DNA from: Leptoclinus maculatus
Lineage: Eukaryota; Chordata; Actinopteri; Perciformes; Stichaeidae
Length of the DNA: 64,000 bases
Reading direction: 5' to 3'
Assembly: GCA_032191485.1 (NCBI GenBank)
Contig: JAVDOI010000007.1
Span: forward strand, 7,518,955-7,582,954
Part shown: piece after piece, positions 49,773-62,219 of the stretch
Layout of the letters: the number at the start of each line of letters is the position of its first letter
Position numbering within the stretch: the first letter of the stretch is position 1
Notes under the pieces: generated by a model
The model's input: only the letters and a program-made list of their open reading frames with translations
Told to the model about the DNA's origin: nothing
Database searches by the model: none
Position numbers and translations under genes: made by a program

Positions 49773-50101
49773 CATGCAAACACATCTGGGATGTTGTGGC
49801 TATGCCTCAATGCAGCTCTTCAGTGTTACTGCTTTAATAATCAGTTTTAATGAGCATCACTCTCTGTTATTCCCTTCAGCATGGTTCACTCTCTCTCTCT
49901 GCATCTGTCTGTCTGCATTTCTCTCTCTCTTAACCCCTTTTTTCTTACTCACATTTTCTCTCTCTCTCACACACACACACACACACGTGCACACTGTCTT
50001 TGTCTTCGACTACCCCCTTGCTACCTATATTCCCTTTAGTTTGAAGCTCAATTAATGCCTTGTTTCATATCTGCTGTACTCAAAGTCCCCCTAGCTTTCC
50101 A

Positions 50102-50102
<1 letters not shown>

Positions 50103-50153
<51 letters not shown>
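50103..50153. repeat. (CA)n microsatellite
   Basis: About 25 CA units. A shorter CA array lies at 49970-49987 between this and the previous one. Confidence 0.95.
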
Positions 50154-50156
<3 letters not shown>

Positions 50157-51024
50157 TATATTGTGTCATATTATGTTGGTTCAAATTAATTTATGGTATC
50201 TTTGCATGAGCATCCACGTGTGCTTTTGTTTGTGTGTGTGCACATAATGACCTATTGCTCACATGTCACATGGAAGTGGTAAGAGAAATGATCTTAACCT
50301 TTTCATGCATGGGTTTTGAGTTTTTTCAACCACAACCTCAGTGTGAGTTTTCAACGTGCACGCTAGTTTTGTCCTCGTGACAGGTTGAAACACCTACATC
50401 GCGTTGTTGCAAGCTCTGCAACTGTCATTGAAATTTGAACTTTTCCTAAAGTGATCCTAACATTAGAAAAAGTGAAACATTGTCTTTATTTTACATTTCC
50501 TTAAAAGCTGTGCACCACCAAGGCACAAAGTCTGTCTGAGGGTCATTCTTTTTACCTGACAGTTATCAAATCATTTAATTAAACACAGGAAAAAAAACAA
50601 CATATATAATAAATAGACACACTCACACACACAAACTCAAATTGAGAAAAATGTGTTCAACTGATTAAACTCAGACAAAATCTTCCGTGGGCTCGTCAGT
50701 TCCACGATCCCACACGTGACTGAAGCTCACAGACAAAAGAAAAGAATCAGACATCCTGAACCTTTCTTCAGAGCATTGGTTACTAATGGGGAATGCAGTC
50801 ACAGGCAGCAGCATCGTATACAAGTGTTGCCGGTGACAGGACCCCCACTTCTCTCTTTGCTGAAGCCCTGAGTGGACATTTCAATGCCTAACACCTTTCA
50901 GATGTTTGTAAAGGACTATAAAACAAAAACTGTCTGCTGTACGTGTGAGAGACACATCTGTAAGGTCCTCGCAAAAATGTAATACCGTCCTACATGTGCT
51001 AATTATAGTTGACTGATTTATCGG
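50154..51024. other. Intergenic, nothing recognised
   Basis: No gene, RNA or transposon end is recognised. Confidence 0.4.
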
Positions 51025-51365
51025 TAGCACTTTTTATGAAGCCCTATAATGCATTATATACATACTTATGTGTTGTAATCTGCTTATCTCACTGTATCAT
51101 TATAGCAATACAAACTCATACCAATAATCATAACACATTATTAATGATGATAAATGTCATCATACTTAGACTATCATTGAAGTTCCTAACTCATATTTTT
51201 TAACAGTGATAATAGTGTTTTACAATTGCCATAGTTGTAATGCATTATACTATTCTTAAAATGCATACTGCAATATATGCAGTAAGATCATAAAACATTA
51301 CATTGCATTACCATGCATTATATACAAGTATATTTATAATGCATTATAGACATGGTCTTGACATT
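51025..51365. repeat. AT-rich palindromic repeat, MITE-like
   Basis: It is dense in the self-complementary word ATAATGCATTAT and relatives (near 51045, 51235, 51310, 51335). 'ccctataatgcattatatac' near the left is mirrored by 'gtatatttataatgcattat' at the right. The element class and exact ends are unclear. Confidence 0.45.
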
Positions 51366-52194
51366 TATTTTTAAATGTTAACAGAACGTTAACACATGGG
51401 TTAAGCTTCTTCAGATTGGCATAATTAAATCTACAGCTTTTCAGACAAAGTTTTGCTTCCTGTTGCGCTTTTCATTTTGTCTGAATTCAATTGAGATGCC
51501 AAAAACAAAACATATTATACTTTGAAGTAAAAGAATAGGATGTGTTATGTTTCTACCCAAAGATCAGAGGATATGAAGCTCAGAGATCAGACAGAGACAC
51601 TTGACAACGGGGACGTCTCAGCGTGGATTCTTCCATGCCATCGCCAAATTATTTGGAAATTGAAACCTGACATGTATAATGCATTTGCACTTCCACCAAC
51701 TGGTCCATGCAATTATATTAGTAGGACTATTAGTTTTTAACCCTTTTGCGTGTATTTTGAAAAAGTTCATATCTGTGTGTTTGGAGTGTTACATATTGTG
51801 AGAGTATGGAGCTTGGAGATGGTTACCGTAGCTAGGCATACAAATACAAATATAGTTTCAGCACCTGTTTTTTATTTGTTTAATTCATACAAAAAACAAA
51901 ATGTAAAAACAACATGTTGTAGTTTTACAGGTTGTTACTTCCTGACCCGGCCTGGATCTTTAAATGGATTATGCTGTATTCACATTAGGCAGACGGTAGA
52001 AGGCAGATGGACAACACTTTCTGGACAGCAAGGGAAAAATAAAACAAAGAAACTGCTCTCGTCCACTACCATGATATTCAGTTTGCCATCTATTCACATG
52101 ATTCCATGGGAATGCAGCATCAAACAGAAAAGATATAGCATGTTAATTTGAGAGCTGTAGAGGTACTTGCTCTGGCTTCATAATTGATAAATGG
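51366..52194. other. Intergenic, nothing recognised
   Basis: The 133-residue frame at 51750-52151 has no recognisable domain and no codon-like bias. I do not call it a gene. Confidence 0.4.
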
Positions 52195-52262
52195 ATTTGA
52201 GAGTCTTCTCATCTAACTCTTGGCAAGAAAGTGAAAACGCTAAGTTCCCAACGTGTCCTTTA
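52195..52262 (+). repeat. Interspersed repeat family D, right end only
   Basis: 'agagtcttctcatctaactc', 'ggcaagaaagtgaaaacgc' and 'cctttaaactgtg' form the known partner end of the repeat at 24110-24365. The body is missing. Confidence 0.58.
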
Positions 52263-54089
52263 AACTGTGAAATAACTGTGCATGTCTAAAGTGTATTCGA
52301 TGGATTTACGAAATAGTAAGCTGTAATGGGTTAGCTTTAAGGATGATTTTACCAAAATAAGTTGCCACATATAGTGCTATGTATGCATGATCCCTAACTT
52401 CCTTGTAGGCAACAGTGTGCATCTCGGGATCGGGAACATTTCCAAAGCCCCGTGTGTTTCCACATGTCTCACTCAGTGGGTGTACCTTAATTAGATCTTG
52501 TGCATCTTCGCTCGTGCTCTTGCAAAACAGGTTCACAAACTTCTCTCTAGGATTTCACTGAACTTTTAAGCTACAACTCTGTGTTCTGCACAATTTCTCA
52601 ATTCATGTCTCCTTCATCACAAGGGGTTGACGAACACAGAAGTGGACACATCAGTCAGGACATTTTTAAAGGTTGGTTGTAATTATTTTGGTTGAATTTG
52701 ATAAGGCGTGAACATGTTGCTTCCTAGGGGACATGTAATAATTAAAAGTATCCAGCCTTATCTCTTTTGTAGTTGGTTCATATAGGTAACATAGTTGACC
52801 TTTTTAAGCCAGTAGTGATTCATCATGTTGCAGATAATTACTGTAAAAATGTACTGAATAATTCATTTACTATTGATGATAGAACACTGCAACAGAAGAG
52901 TAAATTAATCAATGTCATCTTTATTTGTAGAGATCTTAATCAATGTTACACGGAGAAAGAGCTTCACAATATTTTCTCAAGATATTGTCAATCTTTGAAA
53001 CATCTCCGATACTGTCAGACACTCTTTTTGATAAGCCAAGTGTAGTGTAGGCGGCAGTTGCCAATGCTGGAATAGCAGATTTTCCTGCAGGATATTCCGC
53101 CATTGAATCAATAGGAACGCCCTTTCTCTGATATGAGCTGTTATTGGTTATTTCTGTTCTTTATGCCCTGATGAGTAAAGACAAGACAAAATAATGGGCT
53201 TTATTCGGGCAAAGGATGCTAATTTACATTTTCTTTCTAACAAATAGCCAACCCTCGTCAACCAACCATTAAACTGAATAGTTTGAAGCTTTATTCATAA
53301 TATTAACATTCAAATTCTAAGCATTAATCAGTGTTTCCCTTATATTCATTCTGTGCTCTCATTTTTCAGCGGGTACTCCGGGGTTTAGCCTCTGCACATA
53401 CAGAGAGGAGCAGAGGAGAGAACTGAAGATAAAGTTGTCGCTACAATTTGCAGGCTCATGTAGTAAATGCGATACTATTTGTAAAATGTAATTCCAGTGG
53501 CGGTGGCCTAAGATTTTTACTGACATGTGATGCAAACATTTCCAATTCCTAGACCTTTGCAAAGTCGAAAAGTCAACATTTAGTAAAAAAGATGTTATTA
53601 CTTCCAAAATTCACAACATGTTTTTATCTTACAAATAATTCTGCTTCGATCCATATTTGTTGGTGTTTACACTATATAATGTAGGGCTAATTATGGGGAA
53701 AGTTTAGCCAGTGTTCGGTTGGTACACAGTAATTTCCAAGTGACAGTCTTTTGCTCAGTGCATAACAGGTCGGCTGAACATGAAAACAAATTAAATCAAT
53801 CAATGAATGATGATACATGTTCATGTATTTACGCCCTTTCACTTTGGAGATGTATCAACGTTATATGGGTAATTGCACCTATAATAAGCACATTGCTGAC
53901 ACGAGGTAGGTGGAGGGACCCAAATGCAGACTCAGACACAGAAGATGGGAAGTAGGAATAATTTACTAAAGTATTCACAAATACAGAACAAAATAAACTG
54001 AGGACTCCAGCTATAGAAGTTGCTGAAAACTCAAACAATAGAGAGGCGGAAATTACACAAAACTCTGAACTACGACTGATGGTCTAACA
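52263..54089. other. Intergenic, one LTR-element-like scrap
   Basis: At 53895-53945 is 'gacacgaggtaggtggaggg' then 'acccaaatgcagactcagac', a phrase I associate with sequence just inside fish LTR elements, too short to classify. No gene is seen. Confidence 0.35.
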
Positions 54090-54623
54090 CAGAGGTCTTC
54101 AACAGGGGGTCCGCGACATTTTTGGTTGATTAGACAATTCAATTATTATTATTATTAATTTATTTTTTCCCCCAAACATGAATCTGTCCATTGTTTTAAT
54201 AGTTCAGTATTGTATGCAAGATAACAGGTATGTTTATGCATGGCAGTGGCACTAATAGGCCATCACTCATTTTCGTTTCCACATTTATGTTTAAAGTAAA
54301 AACATCAATTTGAATAGCTTGTATGCATGATTATCATGCAATTGACAGACAATGTTGATATTGGCATTTGTATCAGCTGACAAGGTATGTTTCTAAATGG
54401 CAGTGGCACGGCCACTGTTTAAAATAAAAACATGAATATATGAACCTGTGTATTATTTGAATAGCTTAGTATTGAATGCACAATAAAGAGGTATGTTTAT
54501 ACATGGGACTAGGCCCAGTTTAATATAAAACACAATTTTATACAATATATATAGTCGGGGGTCCCTGCTCCATCTCTCTATCAGTCTGGGGGTCCTTGGC
54601 CTAAAAAACGTTGAAGACCCCAA
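54090..54623. mobile_element. hAT-type non-autonomous element (AGGTCTTCAAC ends)
   Basis: The left end CAGAGGTCTTCAAC is matched at the right by GTTGAAGACCCCAA in inverted orientation. Both are followed inward by GGGGGTCC blocks. The interior holds ATT triplets and AT-rich DNA with two similar 'aggtatgtttat' segments. No clear target-site duplication survives. Confidence 0.7.
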
Positions 54624-54636
54624 CGCAAGGAATTCA

Positions 54637-54922
54637 GCATATATATACAGTATATATATATATGCTGATATATAAATATATATACATGCTGATATATGAA
54701 TATATTTATATATATGCTGATATATATTATATATATATATATGCTTATATATAAATATATATATATATTTATATATATATGCTGATATATAATATATATA
54801 TATTTATATATGTTGATATATAATATATATATATTTATATATGTTGATATATAATATATATATATGTTTGATATATAATATATATATTTATATATGTTGA
54901 TATATAATATATATATATGTTG

Positions 54923-54953
<31 letters not shown>

Positions 54954-54980
54954 GCTGATATATAATATATATATATATAT
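54637..54980. repeat. AT-rich minisatellite (GCTGATATATAA units)
   Basis: Irregular tandem units of TGCTGATATATAATATATATA or TGTTGATATATAA, about a dozen. The 173-residue Tyr/Ile-only minus-strand frame is a by-product of this repeat. Confidence 0.9.
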
Positions 54981-55802
54981 GGCGAAGTTATGGCGAAGTT
55001 CAATAATGAATTCCAAAGTAGTGTATTGTGCACTTTTATTTTAAAAGTGCTGCTATATGAACGAAAGGGCAATAACATTTGGTTTGCAAACACTTTAAAC
55101 AAATCAGGTGCTTTTTAACAGCAGTATTCCCTTTACACAGTAGCAGTTATATCTCTGTGTTCAGTGTGCTGACTGTATTTGAAACGTTCCACTGCTGTGC
55201 AACATGAATAAAATGTTCCAGCACGTTTCAGCAAAAATGTCTGTCTTCATGACAGTCAGAGCATGTGAATGCAGCTCTACTGTTCATCAATATAATGCTG
55301 TAACTCCGAGGTGATGATGGTTACCCAGCGATGTCCAGTAGTCTCCAGTGAGAACAACAGCTGGTGCACGTCGTAACGCCGTCACTTTTGTAGTCCTCTC
55401 CTTTTCATACAACTCCTGTATTCTTCTTGTGACGGTGCGTCTTGAGGCTCATGCGTGCCGTCATTCGTTGCGATCCTAAAGGTGCGTTCACACCAAACGC
55501 AACGTGAACGCACCTTGAGAACGTTCCTCAGACCGACATCTTCCACAATACTAACCGGCTGCAGTTTGTATCGACTCCGCTGTGGCATTTGTTAGCTTGT
55601 CTTGTCTTTTGTTTATCTATACTTCTCCCACACGCTGCATCCAACGTAGTCTGCCGAAGACTTCCTCCACCGCTGCCAGTGAGCAACGGACTTTCAAAAT
55701 AATAATAAAAAACAAAATGCGTTAACGCGCGATAAAATAATTGTCGCCGTTAATTAATTAATGCGTTAACGTGATAATAACACGTTAACTTGCCCAGCAC
55801 TA
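54981..55802 (+). mobile_element. hAT-type element, left end lost (sister of 17541-18327)
   Basis: The body matches the intron copy: 'caataatgaattccaaagta', 'gtttgcaaacacttt', 'cagcagtattccctttacac', and at the right 'gcgttaacgtgataataaca' ending TTGCCCAGCACTA. The first 55-60 bp, including the left inverted repeat, are replaced by the AT minisatellite, with a local GGCGAAGTTAT duplication at the joint. It carries a nested palindrome at 55479-55516. Confidence 0.82.
55479..55516. repeat. 38-bp palindrome, likely collapsed transposon ends
   Basis: Two perfect 13-bp arms (AAGGTGCGTTCAC and its complement) flank a 12-nt spacer. GGTGCGTTCACACCAAACGC resembles the terminal repeat of a known fish MITE type, so this may be an internally deleted copy. 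Confidence 0.75.
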
Positions 55803-55815
55803 ATATATATATATA

Positions 55816-55850
<35 letters not shown>
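55803..55850. repeat. (TA)n microsatellite
   Basis: About 48 bp of TA between two hAT-type elements. Confidence 0.93.
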
Positions 55851-55853
<3 letters not shown>

Positions 55854-56204
55854 GGGTGTAACGGTTCACAAAATTCGATAGTGGTGCCACGGTTCGGTAC
55901 GTTTCGGTACGTTAGTTTTCCTGCTTACCTAGTTTAGCATAGCTTGCTTCTCCCAGAAAAAACGTAGCTCACCAGAATAGAATGTTGTTCTTCCGTGGTG
56001 GGAGTGTCAGACAGCACGTTGTCTGTTACGTCGGGTGGGTTGCAATGTTGAGCGCAGTGGCTCCACCGAGAGAACATTATATTTCCCACAATTTAAGCTT
56101 CTGCATTTTCCAAATGCAATAGTATTATTCAAACGTATTGTTCGGTTCATAATGTGTACCGAACCATAAGCCTCAATATGAATATGTGTGTTGTTACACC
56201 TCTA
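55851..56204 (+). mobile_element. hAT-type non-autonomous element (sister of 15239-16025)
   Basis: It starts TAGGGGTGTAACGG and ends TTGTTACACCTCTA. The flanking 8-mers ATATATAT and ATATAAAT match at 7 of 8. Internal 'cacggttcggtacgtttcgg' and 'gtaccgaaccataagcctc' match the intron copy. It is shorter (354 bp) because it lacks the nested SINE and poly-A. Confidence 0.85.
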
Positions 56205-58280
56205 ATATAAATATAAATATGAATATATATACATATATATACTACGCAGACAATGAACTACAACGTTCTGGCATGCAGCTCACAACCTATATAAGCTACT
56301 AATGAGGATTCTCCACAGGTGTGCTCTCAGCAGGAGTCCACTGACGACATTGCACATAGGTGTGCAACTCCTCACCTAGAGCTAGAGAGAGAGAGAAAAA
56401 ACAAACAAGGCACACAGCATTCATACTACAAGGAGACTTAAAAGATACATAAAACACACTCACACGGAGCTCACGGGGGTGGAACAGTGACAATTGGACA
56501 GGATACAAGAAGGATATTGCACAGGATATTCTGTCATGTTGTAAGTGGTGTGTGATGGTAACAGGCAAAAACAGTTTTACAATTATATGTTTGTGTGAAA
56601 AAGTGTGACTGCCGTTCGAACAAAGGACCTGCGGTCGCACTCCTTCTTACACTGTGGGTATTGGAGTCTGTTACTGAAGGAGCTTCACTAGGCCCCCACA
56701 GTCTCACACAGGGGGTGAGAGGTGCTGTCCATAATTGATGGCAGCTTAACATCCTCCTCTCACCCACCTTCTATACGGAATCAAGGGAGCAGTCGACTTT
56801 GGCCCTTTTTGTACAAGACGTCCGCGTTGTCTGACCAGTCCAATTTATCGTTGAGGTGAAAAGCCAGGTACTTGTACACTCCAACCATCTCAATATCCAA
56901 TACCTGTATGTTCACCGGTGTAGTCACCGCCTCTTTGTCTTGTTGGCGTCTAAGTGATGGTGGTTGAGCTCACACCACTCAATAAAGTCCTTGATGACCT
57001 CCCAGTATTCCTGTTCGTGTTATGTTGCTGGTTAAGTTACTGTAAGTAATCTTGACAAAATATATAATATCAGTAGTTAAAGTTGACTCATCATGACCTT
57101 CAGCATCGTCTCAGGCCTGTGAATTAGTGAAAGAGATTTTCTGTGGTCGTAGAGCTCTTGTCATTCTTCCTTCACAGTACGTAACACACATACACACACA
57201 CACAACCACACACACGCTCCATATTGGCCCAGTGTGTTTGTTTAACAGTGTGTGGGTGTGTGTGTGTGTGGTTTATCTTAGTAGGACAAAGCTCTCTCTC
57301 CTTCGCCTCCTCTCTCTTCTTCTTAGTCTCCCAGCAGTCTTGACACACTTGGGAGGCACCTGTGGGCAGAGAATGACAGGTAGCTATAGTTGTGTGTGTG
57401 TGTGTGTGTGTGTGCACACAGATGTGTGCATCAGTGTTTCCTCTCCTCTTCCTCCATTCCACCTGCATTGCAGCAAACGCTGCATCTTGAAAGCGTGTAC
57501 AGTACAATATTTAAGCAGGGAGGAGGCAGAAGGGGACATCACCCCTCCTCCTGTTCAAACTCTCATTCGATCATTTTGATTAAGTTAATAAACACAATGG
57601 ATCTGGAGTTGACCAACATTTCCATATCTAGATAAATAAAACGTTTGAAGTGAATGTGAGTTGATGGCACAGCGACAGCTCACAGCAGAGGCCACACAAC
57701 AGAGAAGATGTTGTGGCAGTATGTGTATAAGCACAACACAAAATATACGAATACACATGGATGCTACGTGTTTGTATGTCATGTGAAACGAAAATACTGA
57801 TATAATTTTAGATCTTTTTTTATTTCTCTCGAAATTACTGTTTGAGGGAGATTCTGCATAACAATTTATCCATTTCATCCCGAATATGAATGAGGAGTAA
57901 ATCCTTTGCCTCTGCTTACAACAGCAGGTCGGTATTCTTTGTGCATTGGATTCTACATTGAACATCAACAGCAATAACAGTTAAATGTGACAGAAGCTGC
58001 CGAAATAAAATGTGGTTCCGTCAACAGAAGCTGAGGTTTCATTATGGTTTTCATTATGGTAAAACATTTTGGATGTGAACCTTCCTCATCATTCAACTTG
58101 TTCTCACTCCCAATTCCCAATACTGCAGTTTGGTCCGCATCATTGTTATACAGATTGGTCAGAGGAACTGACGTAGTATACAGAGCGAGAAAGTCCATGT
58201 AAGACGAGTGGAAGGGGAGTTTGGATGTGCCGAACAAACACAGGACTTTCACCCAGGAGACCTCTGTTCATTTACTGTGT
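56205..58280. other. Intergenic, no gene recognised
   Basis: It has a (TG)n array at 57391-57413 and shorter CA/TG runs near 57185-57270. Several 110-150-residue frames overlap on both strands but are driven by simple repeats. Confidence 0.4.
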
Positions 58281-58640
58281 GAAACCAAGTCAATGTTGAG
58301 TTATCTTACGGTAGTTTTGTTGCGTAACTTACATAGCCTATTTAACCCCAGTTATATAACAAGCATACTTGTTTTATGTAACAAACATTATTAGTTTAAC
58401 CCAAAACATGATCTTTTACTAAGCCTAGTATTTTTGTTGATAAACCTAAAAACTGTGCGTTCCCTGTGAACACGGAAGCTTGTTTTTAAAGTCACTATGC
58501 ATGTAAGAAGTTGAAACTGACACACCGTCCCTGAGTCCAAAACGGAAGATCTAGGGTACCTAGAGCGTCACAGTTTGAAGCATAGGGCCCGTGATCCAGC
58601 CGCGGTATTCAAGCAGTGAGAATGTGTTGCATCATCCCTT
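58281..58640. repeat. Interspersed repeat family C, longest fragment
   Basis: 'ttagtttaacccaaaacatg', 'gatcttttactaagcctag', 'tgtgcgttccctgtgaacac' and 'gcatagggcccgtgatccag' occur in sequence. Parts match 18840-18970, 26520-26565 and 35700-35820 loosely. Confidence 0.55.
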
Positions 58641-59224
58641 GTGGATTCAGAAATCCTCAGCTTTTATCATTAAATTGTCCTGTTAACTTCTCTGCTCCAC
58701 TCTGCAGCTGTATTGTCAGTAAGGTAGGATGATGAAAACAACATTTTTATTTTTCTATTGTTCTTTGTAGTCACTTCCAAAAGTAATTTGGTGAGAATGA
58801 CAGTACAAAATCCTAGAGTCATAAAGACAACTCTGGGCAAAACAACCCAAAGTAAAACATTTTGCAATCACCACGACTGATCAAAGCAAGAGCTGTGTGT
58901 GTCGGCGTCACGGTTTCAGTCAGTTTGTAGTAACCAAGGCCCAAGTCGGGCTGTGTAAGGTCAGGTTTTATTGCAGTGGGCCTCAGGTCTGTGTGTCACT
59001 TTGTCCGAGTGGATTTCTATCACCTCTGTTCACGACGTGAACAATCATTATAGAAGGGAAAAAAGTCTTTTTGAGGAGAGACACAATGTTAAAGGTGAGG
59101 TGTAGGGAAAGACCACATGTACCACAACTCTTTTCCATCACCACTACTATTATGCTCAGGTCCAGTCTGAGCGATGTATGACTTGATCATACTTGGTATG
59201 GATGGCAATGTGAGCCTATAAGTC
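58641..59224. other. Intergenic, nothing recognised
   Basis: No feature is supported. Confidence 0.4.
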
Positions 59225-59420
59225 TCTTATTTTTAGTAACGCTACTGGACTGGTTCTAGGGATAGGATAGTTGGTCAACCACTTTTGTCCAAACTGAAAT
59301 ATGTCAACAAATATTGGATGGATTGCCATGAAATTTTGTACAAATATTCATGGTTCCCAGGTGATGAATCTTAATGACATTTGATGATTCCTGACTTATA
59401 ATCAAGCATATAAATGCAGT
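59225..59420 (+). repeat. Teleost interspersed repeat family A, copy 3
   Basis: 'gtcaaccacttttgtccaaa', 'ctgaaatatgtcaacaaata', 'ttggatggattgccatgaaa' and 'ggtgatgaatcttaatgac' are diagnostic, and this is the best preserved of three copies. Confidence 0.78.
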
Positions 59421-59822
59421 ACCTGTTAAGGTTTCTGGACAATATTTGTCATGTGTTGTTAATTGTTTTCCAATAATAAATATAGATACATTTGCATATA
59501 GCACAAATGACACTTCTAGTGGTCCAGTTCGTAGCTCTTCAAGGCGCTGTCGCTTGGATAGTAAGATCTAATCTGCCTAAATGACGGATACCCTTCAGAT
59601 TTTTTGTCATTGTTAGAAAAATTCTGTCATTGACAAATATCTGGTTGACTGTTTTACAGTGAAATAGGAAGATATTTCTTGGCCAACACTCGATAGACAA
59701 AGGCAATATGTCAATGGCAGCAATTTTGTGTCTACTTGTGTAAGTAATTTGTTATCAATGTATAGGGGCTAAATCTTTCCAGAGCCCACCATCTTGAATG
59801 CCCTGTCATGTGGGTGATCATG

Positions 59823-59888
59823 AAGAATGTCAAACTGTCCAGCAGGGTAAAGGTCACCTCAGAGCCAATCCTTTCGTTCTGTCTAAAG
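59823..59888 (+). repeat. Paired repeat F, copy 1
   Basis: About 66 bp sharing a GGGTAAAGGTCA core, CCAATCCT and TCTG..T.AAG positions with 62022-62089 at about three quarters identity by eye. It may be part of an unclassified repeat or a local duplication. Confidence 0.5.
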
Positions 59889-60854
59889 TATTGACAAAAG
59901 AAGATTTACTGTCAAGCTGGGGAAAGAGGCTTATTAAAACATTATTGCACACTTGTCAACTGAAGGCAAATAGCAGGGAAAAGACAATGGACCTCAGAGC
60001 TACAAACTATGTGTCTGAGCTTGCAGAAGGTCTTTTCTTACTGTCAGCAAATGGAAGTGAATGGAGTTGTGCCTTATCTTCCTCATACAGGGCTGAGGCT
60101 GAAGTGCAGTAAAGTGGTGCTTACTCTAACACAATGCTGACTCCGACATTGGACCTCTGCATGTGAACAGGAGACAAGACATAAAGATGTATTCTACCAT
60201 TTATATACTTTCTTTTTACCCTATGTCTATCACATTATGTAGGCAGTGTAATGCTCCTAAGAGGCTAGCTTTTAAAAGATCCTGAGAGGATCTTGTATTG
60301 GCACAGTGCACAGAGGCTGCCCGTTTTTTAAATGCTGGATTTAACAGATACCTTGTAAATACAACGTTTCTGTGTTCCTGTGTATGCTGGGCTTTGATCT
60401 GTCAGCTGTTACGATGATCACACAGCCAAGCTCCGTCTGATGTTATTTCATGTAGCACTGTCTTTCCATCCTGACGACAAGTAGAGCGACAGCCCTACTA
60501 CAGTCCCTAAATCAGAGGAAATGTCCAAACCAATTTTTCCGAAGTTTCTTTCAAGCAAAATGAAATAGAGAATCAATGACTTTATTTGATCAAACATGTA
60601 TCTCTGTTTTTCACAATCGTACAGCTTAAGTTAGAATGTCGTACAGGTAGGTAGTGTGTAGAGGGTTTATCAGAACAATTTCTGATGAGAGCAGTTAGAG
60701 TGAACCAAAACAGTAAAGATGTAGTTCATTAGATTTCTACACAGGGACACCTGTTGTCACTGGTGGTATCAGCAAGGGTCTCTAAGTTACAGTAGATAGA
60801 CGTCAGAGTTCTGTTTGCGATGTAGAAACCACTGGGGGCAGCAAGCACATGTTA
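59889..60854. other. Intergenic, nothing recognised
   Basis: The 104-residue frame at 59798-60112 overlaps paired repeat F and shows no domain. No gene is called. Confidence 0.4.
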
Positions 60855-61020
60855 AAGGAATACTTCACCCACATTATGACCGGTTGTATATCAACTACTC
60901 ACCGCATGTTATCTTAAGTAAGTAAGTAAGTAAAATGTATTGATGAAGCGCTTTTTACAGACATAAGTCACAAAGTGCTCAACAGGGCAGAATTACAAAC
61001 ATAAATGAATTGAATCTTAA
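60855..61020 (+). repeat. Fish retroelement-tail-like repeats
   Basis: 'aaaggaatacttcacccaca' is followed by (AAGT)n and 'gaagcgctttttacagac', then 'cacaaagtgctcaaca'. Both phrases are widespread in fish genomes. The class is not assignable. Confidence 0.55.
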
Positions 61021-61092
61021 ATTAATCTTGAATTTTTGAAAGAAAAACTGAGCATATGACTGGATAAACCAGTCTGTCTCTCACACACACAC

Positions 61093-61291
61093 ATTGGTGT
61101 TTTCATAACTTACGTTGTGGGAACGTGCATTTTTGTCCCCAAAAGGAAGGAGAGTCCCCACAATGTGTGCAAACTGATTAAGGTCTCCTTGTGAACTTTG
61201 CTGCACCCTGGGACACCTAATAGAAGGACTGGGGGGTTCCTATTAATTCCTGTGTGCCTCTCTCATATGTTTGCAACTGACAAGCAAAGTA
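61093..61291 (+). repeat. 199-bp duplicated segment, copy 1
   Basis: From 'ttggtgttttcataactta' to 'gacaagcaaagtaa' it aligns almost base for base with 63744-63942. Both copies are preceded by CT/CA simple sequence. Confidence 0.88.
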
Positions 61292-62021
61292 AGGTACCAC
61301 GCAGTGAGTTATTGATATACAAATGTTATTTTAAGGGTGAAGTATTCCTTCAAACTGCTACCCTATCAAAAACTTGCGTATCTGTTTACAGTGCAGCCAA
61401 ACAAAAGTCTTCTGTCTAGTTGTGCACATGCATTAAGTCATTTTGGACAAAAGTAATATTGGCAGAAGGTACACGACACATTTCATTGCTATTGCTGAAA
61501 AGACATAATAAGCACTGAAAATGTGATTTGATTAAATTAAATATCTGAAGAATTGTGTCTTGTGAGAGCAGTTGGCCAGTGTTCAGAAGTACTAGACTTT
61601 TCACGTCTATCTTAAACAATTTAGCACATACCTATTTGGTTGTACCAAACTGGCCAAGAACAGATCCCTTCCTATGAGGCAATTTAAATGCTGAAGCCTC
61701 ATATTAGCTTCAGCTGAACCTTAGAATGCCTTTTTCCACTGACGACGCCAATGGATTTTGTCCCTCATCACTTCCATTAGATTCGCATTGCCTGAACTTT
61801 GGCCTGACCATCTCTCCATTATGTGTCTTTCCAAGGCAACAAGTAATTGTAGTATCCTAACATATCATTTCATGTTTATTTGATAGGGACATAATAGTGA
61901 GCCATACCATAGCTGAATGTAGGTCAGTGCAGCTGGGATACACCCCTGCAGTAGATAACTGTTGTCATATGAATGGTTGCAATATTTCTAGATCATAAAA
62001 ATGTTGATGTGTGTGTTCATT

Positions 62022-62089
62022 TTGAATGTCAGTGTATGCGGTGGGGTAAAGGTCAATTCAAATCCAATCCTCTCGCTCTGCATGAAGGG
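62022..62089 (+). repeat. Paired repeat F, copy 2
   Basis: It shares the GGGTAAAGGTCA core with 59823-59888, about 2.2 kb away in the same orientation. Confidence 0.5.
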
Positions 62090-62219
62090 AAATTAAGATT
62101 GATTACAGATCATACAGCAGAGGTCATACTTCCATCGCGACTGAAAGTGTTTTTGACGTCCGTCACACCCGCGTCTCACAGAACAAATACGCTTCCGTTT
62201 TATTAAATGTATCAATTCA

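Noticed and set aside
54581..55102. A 173-residue minus-strand frame rich in Tyr and Ile
   Set aside because: It is a translation of the AT minisatellite plus transposon sequence.
57127..57579. A 150-residue frame opposite a 111-residue frame
   Set aside because: Both contain translated CA/TG repeats and have no conserved feature.
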